A stretch of DNA of 64,000 nucleotides, from contig NZ_SADT02000002.1 in assembly GCF_004016445.2 (NCBI RefSeq), positions 620,001 through 684,000 of the forward strand, written 5' to 3'. This stretch comes from Mesorhizobium sp. M2E.F.Ca.ET.219.01.1.1 (GTDB lineage: Bacteria > Pseudomonadota > Alphaproteobacteria > Rhizobiales > Rhizobiaceae). The first letter of the stretch is position 1. The number at the start of each line of letters is the position of its first letter. The translations under genes were made by a program, and so were the position numbers. The notes under the pieces are model-generated. The model made no database searches, was not told where the DNA came from, and was given only the letters and a program-made list of their open reading frames with translations. Below, piece after piece: positions 53,243 through 62,144 of the stretch.

Positions 53243-53421
53243 GAACTGGGGAATTGAAGAACTGAGGAACTGAAGAACTGAAGAACTGAAGAACTGAAGA
53301 ACTGAAGAATGGAGTGTCTCGCGGACCATGCGTCCTTATCAGCTCCTCGTTTTCTATCCTCTCGGTTCCTCAGTTCTTAAGTTCTTCAGTTTCTTCAATT
53401 ATTCAATTATTCAATTCTCCA
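53243..53421. repeat. Octamer tandem array with downstream inverted array
   Basis: About eight copies of GAACTGAA (the first three with changes) run from 53243 to 53306 just after the ATP-grasp stop. From 53365 to 53421 the opposite-sense octamers GTTCCTCA, GTTCTTAA, GTTCTTCA, then ATTATTCA and variants occur in seven units. The second array is the degenerate reverse of the first, so they can form a long stem. The design parallels 38486-38578 but with a different unit. Confidence 0.9.
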
Positions 53422-53451
53422 ACTCTAAATCATTCAAACCGAGGGAAAAGA

Positions 53452-53724
53452 ATGCTGTTCTTCGTGATCGAGGATTTTCACGGCTCGGACCGCAAGGAAA
53501 TCTACCGCCGTTTCCGCGACAAGGGCCGGCTGAAGCCGGATGAACTCGTGGTGCATCACAGCTGGATCGCGGGTGACATGAGCCGCTGCTTCATGCTGGT
53601 CGAAGCCGATGACGCGACGGTGCTGCAGCGCTGGGTCATAGAATGGGCGGATCTGGTCGAGTTCGAGATCGTCCCCGTGGCCAGCAGCAAGGATATGGTG
53701 GTCGCGCTGGCCGGGCATCTCTGA
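53452..53724 (+). CDS. DUF3303-like small protein
   Basis: A 90-residue protein with no signal peptide. It starts MLFFVIEDFHGSDRKEIYRR and has the DUF3303 landmarks VVHHSWIAGDMSRCFMLVEA and WADLVEFEIVPV. DUF3303 proteins are small alpha+beta barrels of unknown role. GAGGGAAAAGA precedes the ATG at 53452. It follows the octamer arrays, which lie in its likely promoter or leader. Confidence 0.8.
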   Translation: MLFFVIEDFHGSDRKEIYRRFRDKGRLKPDELVVHHSWIAGDMSRCFMLVEADDATVLQRWVIEWADLVEFEIVPVASSKDMVVALAGHL

Positions 53725-53763
53725 GCCATTCGATGGTGGCCGGCTAGCTTCTTAAGGCCTCCC

Positions 53764-54156
53764 TCAAACGACCGCTATCGCGTCGACCTCAATGAGGTAG
53801 CCTGGTGACATGATTGCCACGCCGACGATCACATTCGCCGGCTTGTGATCTCCAAACAGCGAAACCTGCGCGGCCTCGATGATCGGAACATGTTCGTCGC
53901 GGTTGTAGTCGACGATGTAGATCGTGATCTTGCAGACCTGGTCGGGCCGGGCGCCCGCCGCGCTCAGCGCTCGGCCGAGATTGGCGAATGACAGGCGCGC
54001 TTGCGCCGCAAAATCACCGTGCCCGACGAGCTTGCCGTTTATGTCTTCGGGCTGCTGACCCGAGATGAACACCAGCTTGGTTCCCGTCGCGACGACAACC
54101 TGAGTGTACATCTCCGGAACCGGCAGGTCAGCTGGATTGATGAGTTCGAGCGACAT
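53764..54156 (-). CDS. RidA/YjgF family enamine or imine deaminase
   Basis: A 130-residue trimeric small enzyme. It starts MSLELINPADLPVPEMYTQV, and the family core FISGQQPEDINGKLVG, then ITIYIVDYNRDEHVPIIEAA, is present, though some RidA arginine positions differ (the late Arg of the active site is not obvious). RidA proteins deaminate 2-aminoacrylate; other subgroups have other substrates. The start is the ATG at 54154-54156 with GGAGGAG upstream. It follows the LysR gene on the same strand. Confidence 0.85.
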   Translation of the reverse strand: MSLELINPADLPVPEMYTQVVVATGTKLVFISGQQPEDINGKLVGHGDFAAQARLSFANLGRALSAAGARPDQVCKITIYIVDYNRDEHVPIIEAAQVSLFGDHKPANVIVGVAIMSPGYLIEVDAIAVV

Positions 54157-54232
54157 CAAAGATCTCCTCCTGCTTCGTTTGACTGAAAAGCGGGGCGGGC
54201 GCGAAGGATTGGTGCTCCGTTGCCCGAATTCC

Positions 54233-55162
54233 CTACGTCTCGGAGGACCGGGCGCCGAGCGCTGTTGAGTTGACCGCGCGCACGCATTCCTCGACCAGCC
54301 ATTCCCGGAACGCGCCCACGATATCGCGTCTTGCGCTGCGTTCGGGGATTGTCAGGCAATAGGGTTGGCGCAGTTCCAGGGATTGCGCGGCGGCCCGCAC
54401 CAGCTTGCCATCCTCCAGCGCTTGCGCGCAATAGATGCCTTGCGCCAGCGCCACGCCCAGCCCTGAAATGGCGAGATCGAGCGCTGCCCGCGACGAGTTC
54501 GCGGAGGGACCGCGCTGCGCCGCGCGCCCCGGCTCGCTTCCCGCCGCCTCGAACCAGTTGCGCCAGGATGGAAACGACGCTCCGGTCGGTCCCCAATCGG
54601 TGTGGATGAGCGGCAAACCTGCAAGGTTCTCGGATCCGGTCGCGCCGGCCAGCGTCGGCGCGCAAACGGGATAGACAGCATCCCTGACGATCTCCTTGGT
54701 CGGGTGCTCCCGATAGTGCGGACCGTAGGAGAGGCGGATGTCGATCAATTCATGGTCGAACGGCACCGGATCGTCGTCGCCTCTCAGCGATATGTCGGCG
54801 GCGCCATGGGATGCGACGAAGCCGGCGAGCCGCTCGGAAAGCCAGCCCATCGCCATGGAAGGCGGCACCGAGATCACGAGCCTCGGCCGGAAGGCATCGC
54901 CGCCGACATCGCGCGCAATGCTGCTGATTTCCCGGAAGGCCATGCTAAGCCTCGGCAGCATCTCCACCCCGGCCTCGGTCAGCACAGCCCGCCGGTTGAT
55001 CCGGTGGAACAATTTTCGCCCCATCTGCTCCTCGACGGTGCGGATAAGCTGACTGACGGCCGCGCCCGAGACCGACAATTCCTCCGCCGCCGCGGCAAAG
55101 CTGCCCGTCCGCGCTGCCGCTTCGAAGGCCTGAAGTCCGCGCAGGGAGGGAAGGGCGACCAT
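54233..55162 (-). CDS. LysR family transcriptional regulator (GcvA-like)
   Basis: A 309-residue regulator. The N-terminal helix-turn-helix is LRGLQAFEAAARTGSFAAAA with EELSVSGAAVSQLIRTVEEQ. The LysR substrate domain follows and includes RPRLVISVPPSMAMGWLSER. It resembles GcvA-type regulators. It is divergent from the desaturase and upstream of RidA, so it may control one or both. Ligand unknown. Confidence 0.9.
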   Translation of the reverse strand: MVALPSLRGLQAFEAAARTGSFAAAAEELSVSGAAVSQLIRTVEEQMGRKLFHRINRRAVLTEAGVEMLPRLSMAFREISSIARDVGGDAFRPRLVISVPPSMAMGWLSERLAGFVASHGAADISLRGDDDPVPFDHELIDIRLSYGPHYREHPTKEIVRDAVYPVCAPTLAGATGSENLAGLPLIHTDWGPTGASFPSWRNWFEAAGSEPGRAAQRGPSANSSRAALDLAISGLGVALAQGIYCAQALEDGKLVRAAAQSLELRQPYCLTIPERSARRDIVGAFREWLVEECVRAVNSTALGARSSET

Positions 55163-55247
55163 GGCAATCCGAAAGATAAGGTGAGCTTATCTATCTTACA
55201 GAAATCATCGTTTTTCGAAAGGTTTCTTTCTGGAGTATCGTGACTCC

Positions 55248-56165
55248 ATGAACACAATCGACCCTCACGAAACCGTAGACCATCGCCAGGTGATCGCCTC
55301 GCTGACGAATGAGGAGCGCAGCCGGCTGACCGGTAAATCCGATGGGCCTGGCCTTCTCCAGTTCGCGCTCCATCTCGGCGCGATCATCGTTCTTGGCGCG
55401 CTGATCGCGGCCAAGGTGCCGTTTTGGCCGGCCCTGATGCTGCCGCAGGGCATCCTGATCGTCTTCCTGTTCACGCTGCTGCATGAAACCGTGCACAGGA
55501 CCGCGTTCGAGACGCAATGGCTGAACGATATGGTGGCGCGTTTCTGCAGCCTGGCGATCGCGCTGCCGGCCGACTGGTTCCGCTACTTCCACTTCGCCCA
55601 TCACCGCTTCACCCAGGACCCCGAGAACGATCCGGAGCTCGCCTTCCCGAAGCCCGAAACGATGCGGCAATACATCGTCCACGTCTCCGGCCTGCCGGTG
55701 TGGCTGGGGCATATTCAGACGCTCTACACCAATGCGATGGGGCGCTGCCGAGACAGCTATGTGCCGCCAAAGGGCCTGCCGAAGGTGAAGGCCGAGGCGC
55801 GGGCGATGATCGCCTTCTATGTCGTCCTGCTGGCGCTCGCGGTCTGGTTAAACGCGTCGGTGCTGCTCACTGTCTGGATCGTGCCGACGCTGCTCGGCCA
55901 GCCGTTCCTAAGGCTTTATCTGCTGGCCGAGCATGGCCGCTGTCCGTTGGTCGCCAACATGCTGGAAAACACCCGCACGACACTCACCAACTGGTTCGTG
56001 CGCAAGCTGGCCTGGAACATGCCTTACCACGCCGAGCATCACGCCTATCCGGGCGTGCCGTTCCACCAGCTGCCGGAATTCCACCGGCTGATCGAGCGGC
56101 ACCTCAAGGTGGTCGAGCCCGGCTATGTGAGCTTCCACGAGAAGTACATCGAGGGCTTGCGCTGA
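55248..56165 (+). CDS. Membrane fatty acid desaturase
   Basis: A 305-residue diiron membrane desaturase with four transmembrane segments. The three histidine boxes are HETVHRTAF, HFAHHRFTQD and HAEHHAYPGVPFH. It introduces a double bond into a fatty acyl or lipid substrate. The ATG at 55248 lies 85 bp from the divergent LysR start. The N-terminus (residues 1-33) is polar and cytosolic. Substrate unknown. Confidence 0.92.
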   Translation: MNTIDPHETVDHRQVIASLTNEERSRLTGKSDGPGLLQFALHLGAIIVLGALIAAKVPFWPALMLPQGILIVFLFTLLHETVHRTAFETQWLNDMVARFCSLAIALPADWFRYFHFAHHRFTQDPENDPELAFPKPETMRQYIVHVSGLPVWLGHIQTLYTNAMGRCRDSYVPPKGLPKVKAEARAMIAFYVVLLALAVWLNASVLLTVWIVPTLLGQPFLRLYLLAEHGRCPLVANMLENTRTTLTNWFVRKLAWNMPYHAEHHAYPGVPFHQLPEFHRLIERHLKVVEPGYVSFHEKYIEGLR

Positions 56166-56179
56166 CGGGCGACGGCACA

Positions 56180-58321
56180 TCAGCCTGACTGGCGCAGCAG
56201 CGCCTGCGAACGGAGCAGCCGGCTCATGTCGGCCGCTTTGGCCGGCACGCCGATCAGATAGCCTTGCGCCTCACCGCAGCCGGCCTTGCGCAGCATGTCG
56301 AGCTGCGCTTCGGTCTCGACGCCTTCGGCGGTGACGATAATGCCGAGCTCGGCGCCAAGCCCGATCACCGTGCGCACGATCGCCGCCGTGTCGCGTCTGT
56401 CGAGGTCGCGAATGAAGGAGCGGTCGATCTTGATCTTGTCGACGGGGAAGCGTCTGAGATAGCCGAGCGAGGAATAGCCGGTGCCGAAATCGTCGAGCGC
56501 GATGCGCACGCCGAGACCGCGCAATTGGCTGAGCGTCTTCAGCACCGCGTCGCTTTCGTCCATCATCACCGTTTCGGTGATTTCGAGCTCCAGGCGGTCG
56601 GCCGCCAGGCCCGAAAAGGCGAGCGCCGAGATCACGCTGCGGGCGAAGCCGCCGCTCTTGATCTGCGCGGCTGAGACATTGACGGCCATGCGCATGTCCG
56701 GCGGCCAGTTCGCAGCCACGTTGCACGCCTTGCGCAACGCCCAGTCGCCGAGCTGCACGATCAATCCGGTCTCCTCGGCGACGGGGATGAAGTTTTCCGG
56801 CGACACCAGGCCGCGCGCCGGCGAGCGCCAGCGCATCAGGGCTTCCGCGCCGACAATGTCGCCGGAGCCGATGTTGAGGATCGGCTGGAAATCGAGCTCG
56901 AATTCGCGCTTTGGGAGAGCTGCTTCGAGATCGACCTCGAGCGCACGGCGCTCCCGCATCAGCGCATCCATGCCCGGCTCGAAGAAGCGATAGACATTGC
57001 GCCCTTCGCTCTTGCCCCGGTAGAGCGCCATGTCGGCGTTGGTGAGCAACGTGTCGGCATCGTGCCCGTCGCCAGGATAAAGCGCGATGCCGAGGCTGGC
57101 ACCCACATGCATTTCGCGCCCCTTGTCGCGATAGGGCTTGCCGACGATCTCGACGATGCGCTTGGCAAGCTTTTCTGCATCGGCGGCACCTTTGATGCCG
57201 AACTGGATGATGGCGAACTCGTCGCCGCCGAAGCGCGCCACCACATCCTTGCTGCTGCGCACGGCATGCTGCAGCCGCTTGGCGACACATTTCAGCAACC
57301 AGTCTCCGGCTGGGTGGCCGAATGTGTCGTTGACGGCCTTGAAGCGGTCGAGATCGAGCGAGAAGATCGCCAGCGGCCCGGCATTGGCGTCGCCAAGTGC
57401 CTGGTCCAGGCATTCGCGAAACATCGAGCGGTTGGGCAGGTTGGTCAGCGTGTCGTGATGCGCAAGATGCGTCATGCGCTCTTCGGCGCGCCGGCGCTCG
57501 GTGACGTCCTCGAAGGTCGCCACCCATCCGCCGCCGGCGAGCGGCCGGCGAGAGACAAACAGCGTGCGGCCGTCGACGAGCTCGCGATAGCTCGAGCGCG
57601 ACTGGCCGGCTTCCAGAGCCGCCTTCGTCTTTCCGACCTCGATGTCGATCTCAATTGGCATGAAGATGCGCAGGCCAACGAGTTTCTCCAGCATCTGGCC
57701 GTGCGTCATGCCCAGCGGGAAATCCGCGGCCTTGGCGTTGCACAGATCCAGGAAGCGCTGGTTGCGCACGATCAGGCGGCCCTCGGCGCTGTACATCAGC
57801 AGGCCTTGCGACATGTTGGCCAGGGCGGCGTCGAAGCGGCGATGCTGCTCCTTCAATTCTGCTTCGGCGCGTCGCTGTTCGGTCACGTCCTCGTAGATCG
57901 ACACCCAACCGCCAACGGCGATCGGCCGGTGCGAAATGACCACGGTGTGTCCATCCGACAGGACTTCCTCATAGGTCGAGGGCTTGGCGCCGTCGATATA
58001 AGGCTTACGGATCCCGTAGAGCGCCGCAGCACTTTGCGAGGCAATGCCTATATCGACGCTGTGCTGCAGGATATCGAAGAAGCGTATGCCGGGCTTCACC
58101 ACCCTGGCGTCGAGGTGGAAGATATCGAGATAGTTACGATTGCAGATGATCATCCGCTCGTCGGCATCGAACATGCACAAGCCGTGCGACATGTTCTCGA
58201 CGGCCGCAGAAAAGCGCTCGTTTTGCGCGCGAAGTTCTTCGGCTATTCGTCGGGCTGGGCCAATACCGGTCGTCCTTCGCCTGCCGGCGACCGAACCAGT
58301 CTTGACGTGTGCACCAGGCAT
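56180..58321 (-). CDS. PAS-PAS-GGDEF-EAL cyclic-di-GMP protein
   Basis: A 713-residue cytosolic protein with no transmembrane helix. Two PAS-type sensor domains (about residues 30-150 and 160-280) precede GGDEF (about 285-450) and EAL (about 460-705). The GGDEF site RFGGDEFAII is intact, but the upstream I-site Arg is Ser (SSKD), so product inhibition is probably absent. The EAL site is intact: AEALMRW, LEITETVMMD, LDDFGTGYSSLG, KIDRSF, AEGVET. It can in principle make and degrade cyclic di-GMP. The start at 58321 (ATG) is likely. It is convergent with the desaturase gene. Confidence 0.93.
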   Translation of the reverse strand: MPGAHVKTGSVAGRRRTTGIGPARRIAEELRAQNERFSAAVENMSHGLCMFDADERMIICNRNYLDIFHLDARVVKPGIRFFDILQHSVDIGIASQSAAALYGIRKPYIDGAKPSTYEEVLSDGHTVVISHRPIAVGGWVSIYEDVTEQRRAEAELKEQHRRFDAALANMSQGLLMYSAEGRLIVRNQRFLDLCNAKAADFPLGMTHGQMLEKLVGLRIFMPIEIDIEVGKTKAALEAGQSRSSYRELVDGRTLFVSRRPLAGGGWVATFEDVTERRRAEERMTHLAHHDTLTNLPNRSMFRECLDQALGDANAGPLAIFSLDLDRFKAVNDTFGHPAGDWLLKCVAKRLQHAVRSSKDVVARFGGDEFAIIQFGIKGAADAEKLAKRIVEIVGKPYRDKGREMHVGASLGIALYPGDGHDADTLLTNADMALYRGKSEGRNVYRFFEPGMDALMRERRALEVDLEAALPKREFELDFQPILNIGSGDIVGAEALMRWRSPARGLVSPENFIPVAEETGLIVQLGDWALRKACNVAANWPPDMRMAVNVSAAQIKSGGFARSVISALAFSGLAADRLELEITETVMMDESDAVLKTLSQLRGLGVRIALDDFGTGYSSLGYLRRFPVDKIKIDRSFIRDLDRRDTAAIVRTVIGLGAELGIIVTAEGVETEAQLDMLRKAGCGEAQGYLIGVPAKAADMSRLLRSQALLRQSG

Positions 58322-58488
58322 GAGGACGCCTTCGGGCCGTGACCGAACACAATACTGTCCTGGTCGCCGGTTAATTTAGCGTTCTCGCGGCTAGCAATCA
58401 CATCAGATGGCCGATGATCCGGCCGCTAGGGATTCGTGGCCGGCCGGGCCGTTTGTGCGGAGCGACGTGGCCTCGGGCCTGTCTTTGG

Positions 58489-59533
58489 CTATTGTAGTAA
58501 GCTGCCCGAATCTTGCGGTTTCAGGACGTCGAAATTGAGCTCCCGCCAGCGATTGGGAGTCGTGCCCTCCCACTCGCGAAAGGCGCGGTAGAAGGAACTC
58601 GCGTCCTGATAACCGAGCAGGCAGGCGACCTCGTCAATGTCGGCTGTCGGATCCGACAGCAGCTGCCGGCCGAGTTCCTGTCGTGCGTTGATGAGAAGCT
58701 CGCGGAAGCTGGTTCCTTGCTCGGTGATGCGCCGCTGCAGCGTGCGTTCGCTCATCCCAAGCTCGCGCGCGATGTCGGAGAGCTCCGGCCTTCCACTCGC
58801 CAAGCTCCGTTTCAACACGACCTTCACCTGCTCAGCAATCGAACTTTGCGTGCTAAGCTCGCCGAGCGCGGCGGCCAGCGCGGGCGTAAGGATATCGAGA
58901 AGCTCTGGGTTGTGGCCCGGAAAAGGGACAGTCGAGATCGGCGGAACGCAGGACCAGCAAGTCGCGCGCCGCGCCGTAGCGGACCGGACATCCGAAATAG
59001 TCCCGATGCGCGCCGCTCTTGTCGTCGGGACGCGTGAGCTCGACACGAAGGGGGACAAGATGCTGCCCCGTTCCCCGCCGGCCGAGCTCGACAAGAAAGG
59101 CAAAGGCGACGTCGGTTGCGACTGCAGGCGTCGGCTCGTTGGCGTAAAGCCACTCCGAACTTATCGTGCATTCACCGTTCTCGTCGGCGACATGCAACTG
59201 TTCGGGAGAGCAAAGTCGCTTAAAGCGAGCAATCCGGGCGATGCCGTCGCGATAGTTCCGCGCGTGGAAAGCGGCGAGCGTGGAGGGCGGGTGGATCGCG
59301 GTATCGGCGGCCTCGACCAGCCGGATGCCCAGAGCCGGTTTCGCGTAGAGTTCCTCGAGAGCCCTCCACAGCGCGAAATACTGCGCGGTCGTGACGAAGG
59401 CATGTTCGTTGAGGTGAAGGGTGGCGGGAAGCCTGGCTTGCCGCAACACGGCCGACGCAGGCAGGCCCAGGCGCTCCACGGCACGCCAGAAGGCCCGAGG
59501 CACCTTGCATTTGTCGCCCGGAACTCCGCTCAT
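58489..59533 (-). pseudogene. AraC family regulator broken by a frameshift
   Basis: The N-terminal arabinose-binding-type domain reads from the ATG at 59533 in one frame (RAFWRAVERLGLPASAVLRQ, then ELTRPDD) up to LRSADLDCPF. The C-terminal DNA-binding part continues in the neighbouring frame (PGHNPELLDILTPALAAALG, LGMSERTLQRRITEQGTSFR, ACLLGYQDASSFYRAFREWE). The two join at a run of four A on the plus strand (58921-58924), so one extra base there restores a full AraC/XylS protein of about 345 residues. Either a real frameshift mutation or a sequencing error. It follows the SDR gene on the same strand. Confidence 0.85.
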
Positions 59534-59568
59534 GCTCTTTGTTCCGCCTTGCTGCCGCCCTGCGCTAT

Positions 59569-60399
59569 TCATCTCATCTGGCTGAGGATGAGACGATCGA
59601 ACATGCGGTCACCGAACCACTTTCTCACACCGATCATCATCTTCGCATATTTGCCGGCGGCGTAGCGCGTTCGTGGCCTGGCCGAGCTTACGGCGGCCGA
59701 GACGACTTCGGCGATCACGCTCGGATCGCTGCCGCGGCCATGGCCATAGCTTGCTCGGGTCGTCTTCGCCACGGCCTGCGTCACCTTCGCATAGGCGCCG
59801 CTTCCGGATCGCTTCAGAAGCCCATCCGCGACGACATCGCCGAATCCGGTCTCGATCAGGCCCGGCTCGACGACCACGACCTTGATGCCGAAGGGAGCGA
59901 GTTCGAGCCGGAGGCTATCCGACCAGCCTTCCAGCGCGTGCTTCGTCGCGTGATACCAAGCGCCGAGCAAGGTATAGATCTTGCCGCCCATCGAGGTGAT
60001 GTTGACGATCGTGCCCGCCTTCCTTCTGCGCATCGATGGCAGGAGAAGCTGCGTCAGGCGTGCGGGGCCAAAGACGTTCACCTCGAACTGATAGCGCGCT
60101 TCGTCGATGCCAATTTCCTCGACCGGTCCGTAAAGCCCGAAACCGGCATTGTTGACCAGGACATCGACACCGTCGACTTCGGCAAGGATGTTGGCGACAG
60201 CCGCTTCGATTTCTGCGTCCTTCGAAATGTCCATGCGCAACGCGCGCGCGCCGAGGGCAGCGAGGTCGTCCATCTTCTCGATCTGGCGCGCGGCGACATA
60301 GACCTGATATCCGTCCCGGATCAGGCGCCTGGCGATTTCCTTGCCCATGCCGGACGACGCGCCGGTCACAAGGGCTGTCTTTCTCTTCCTGTCAAACAT
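59569..60399 (-). CDS. Short-chain dehydrogenase/reductase
   Basis: A 276-residue NAD(P)-dependent SDR. The cofactor motif is TGASSGMGKEIARRL, the NNAG strand VNNAGFGLYGPVEEIG, the catalytic Ser in NITSMGG, and Tyr/Lys in WYHATKHALEGWSD. The start ATG is at 60397-60399. A broken AraC regulator follows, and relatives of both often occur together, so the regulator probably once controlled it. Substrate unknown. Confidence 0.9.
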   Translation of the reverse strand: MFDRKRKTALVTGASSGMGKEIARRLIRDGYQVYVAARQIEKMDDLAALGARALRMDISKDAEIEAAVANILAEVDGVDVLVNNAGFGLYGPVEEIGIDEARYQFEVNVFGPARLTQLLLPSMRRRKAGTIVNITSMGGKIYTLLGAWYHATKHALEGWSDSLRLELAPFGIKVVVVEPGLIETGFGDVVADGLLKRSGSGAYAKVTQAVAKTTRASYGHGRGSDPSVIAEVVSAAVSSARPRTRYAAGKYAKMMIGVRKWFGDRMFDRLILSQMR

Positions 60400-60557
60400 G
60401 ATTGCCTCTTGATCTTGCTTGACCCGGATCTAGGGGCAGGCGCTCGCCTATTCAGTGACGAAGCACGCCGTTGCAGTGGCAGATTACGCCAACCTGCGCC
60501 GCTTTTCATGAAACTGATTAGCAGTTGTGTCCAGTGACGGGCGCCAGCCTGACTTCT

Positions 60558-61196
60558 TTAGCTTGCCGGACTGGCGGCAAGTGAGGACTGGCGCGTGGCT
60601 TCCAGCGTCTTGAAACGCTTGAGAAAAGCCGTCTGAGCCCAGGTCACGGATTTGGGCGTGAAATCGAAGCGGTCGGCGGAAAAACCGCGCGGCCGGCCGA
60701 AATACTCGGTCGCCTCCGCCGTCGAAAAGCCGGCCAGCAGCGTCGCCTCATAATAGGCGGCGATCTGGTCGGCGCGCTTGATATCCTTGCGCAAGGAGGC
60801 GGCGAGCTCCGCCGGCAGCGAGAAACGCAGATGGATGGCGCGCTGCAGACGCAGCTCGCAGTCCTTGTAGGAACCGCCCATCACCGATTTGAACGGCGAG
60901 ATCATGTCGCCGATGACATATTCCGGCGCATCGTGCAGCAGCGCGGCGAGCCGCGCCTCGGCCGTGGCCTCCGGCGCCAGCTCGCCATAGAGCGCCTCGA
61001 CCAGCAGCGAATGCTGCGCGACCGAAAAGGCATGCTCGCCGCTGGTCTGGCCGTTCCAGCGGGCGACGCGGGCAAGCCCATGCGCGATGTCGGCAATCTC
61101 GATGTCGAGCGGCGAGGGATCGAGCAGGTCGAGCCGCCGGCCTGAAAGCATGCGTTGCCAGGCGCGCGGTGGCGCGCCGGCCCGGTCGGCCGCCAT
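60558..61196 (-). CDS. HD-domain hydrolase (YfbR-like)
   Basis: A 212-residue HD superfamily phosphohydrolase. The metal motifs are HAFSVAQHSLLVEALYG and ALLHDAPEYVIGDM, plus a downstream DQIAAYYEA. Members such as YfbR remove phosphate from 5'-dNMPs, but the exact activity is not assured. The ATG overlaps the ygfZ stop by one base (TGATG), so the two are coupled. It is the second gene of the ygfZ unit. Confidence 0.85.
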   Translation of the reverse strand: MAADRAGAPPRAWQRMLSGRRLDLLDPSPLDIEIADIAHGLARVARWNGQTSGEHAFSVAQHSLLVEALYGELAPEATAEARLAALLHDAPEYVIGDMISPFKSVMGGSYKDCELRLQRAIHLRFSLPAELAASLRKDIKRADQIAAYYEATLLAGFSTAEATEYFGRPRGFSADRFDFTPKSVTWAQTAFLKRFKTLEATRQSSLAASPAS

Positions 61197-62059
61197 CAGG
61201 CCTCCTCCGCAGTGGCCGCGTCTTGCGGGAAGGAGAATTTTGCCCAGGCGGGGATCGCGAGCGTAACCGGAACATCGCCCGCCATGATCGCCTCGCCGGC
61301 ATCGAGCGCCGCCTTGACGCGATCGATACGGGCGATGGCAAGGCCGATCTTGCCGTCGACTGAGCCGAGTGCACCCACGGGCCGGCCGGCAACGGTAAGC
61401 TCGGTTCCCGATGCGGGCAGGGGACTTTCGGCCGACACGATCAGCACGCGACGCCGCGCGGTGCCGCGATGCTGCATGCGCGAGACCACCTCCTGGCCGA
61501 TATAGCAGCCCTTCTTGAAGCCCACCCCGCCGGTTTCGTCGAGCAGCACGTCATGCGGGAAGGCATCGCCGAGCTGATAGTCGGAGCCGCTTTCGGCGAC
61601 GCCGTTGGCGATGCGAACGGCTTTCCAGCCATCAGGATCGCCACCGCCCTTTGCCCCGCCGTCATAAGTACGCCCGACCGCCACATCGCGGAAGCGCGTG
61701 TCGGCAAGCGCTGTTGAATCAGAAGATGAGGCGGTTGAATCATCACCCCACGCGACCGTGACAACCACCTGATCCTGCTTGGCAATATCGGCCTTCGCCC
61801 TTAGCCGGTAAAGCATCAGCCGGCGCACGAAATCGTCTGCGATGTCGGCCCGGCATTCGAGACGAAAGCCGTTGTCGCCGACGCGCGAGATCAGGAAATC
61901 GAAAAGGATCTTGCCCTGCGGCGCCAGCAGCGCGCCCGGTTTTGCCTGGCCCGGCCCAAGCGTGTCGAGATCGGTGGTGAGGATATTCTGCAGGAAATGC
62001 TCGGCATCGGGGCCTGACACGGAAATGAGCGCGCGGTCGTTGAGCTGGGCAAAGGGCAT
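61196..62059 (-). CDS. ygfZ: Folate-binding protein YgfZ
   Basis: A 287-residue protein of the GcvT-like fold that binds tetrahydrofolate and helps maintain iron-sulfur cluster enzymes. The diagnostic motif KKGCYIGQEVVSR is present, as are FLQNILTTDL and LAPQGKILFDFLI near the N-terminus. I used the ATG at 62057-62059 (frame open to a TTG at 62086). It precedes the HD-domain gene on the same strand and is divergent from the dihydroorotase gene. Confidence 0.9.
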   Translation of the reverse strand: MPFAQLNDRALISVSGPDAEHFLQNILTTDLDTLGPGQAKPGALLAPQGKILFDFLISRVGDNGFRLECRADIADDFVRRLMLYRLRAKADIAKQDQVVVTVAWGDDSTASSSDSTALADTRFRDVAVGRTYDGGAKGGGDPDGWKAVRIANGVAESGSDYQLGDAFPHDVLLDETGGVGFKKGCYIGQEVVSRMQHRGTARRRVLIVSAESPLPASGTELTVAGRPVGALGSVDGKIGLAIARIDRVKAALDAGEAIMAGDVPVTLAIPAWAKFSFPQDAATAEEA

Positions 62060-62144
62060 GAGGGTAAAATCGGCCTGATCTTGCAAAACGTTCGGTCATT
62101 ACGTAAGCCGGCCACACTCCCCCCGCAAGAGATTGGACCTGCCC

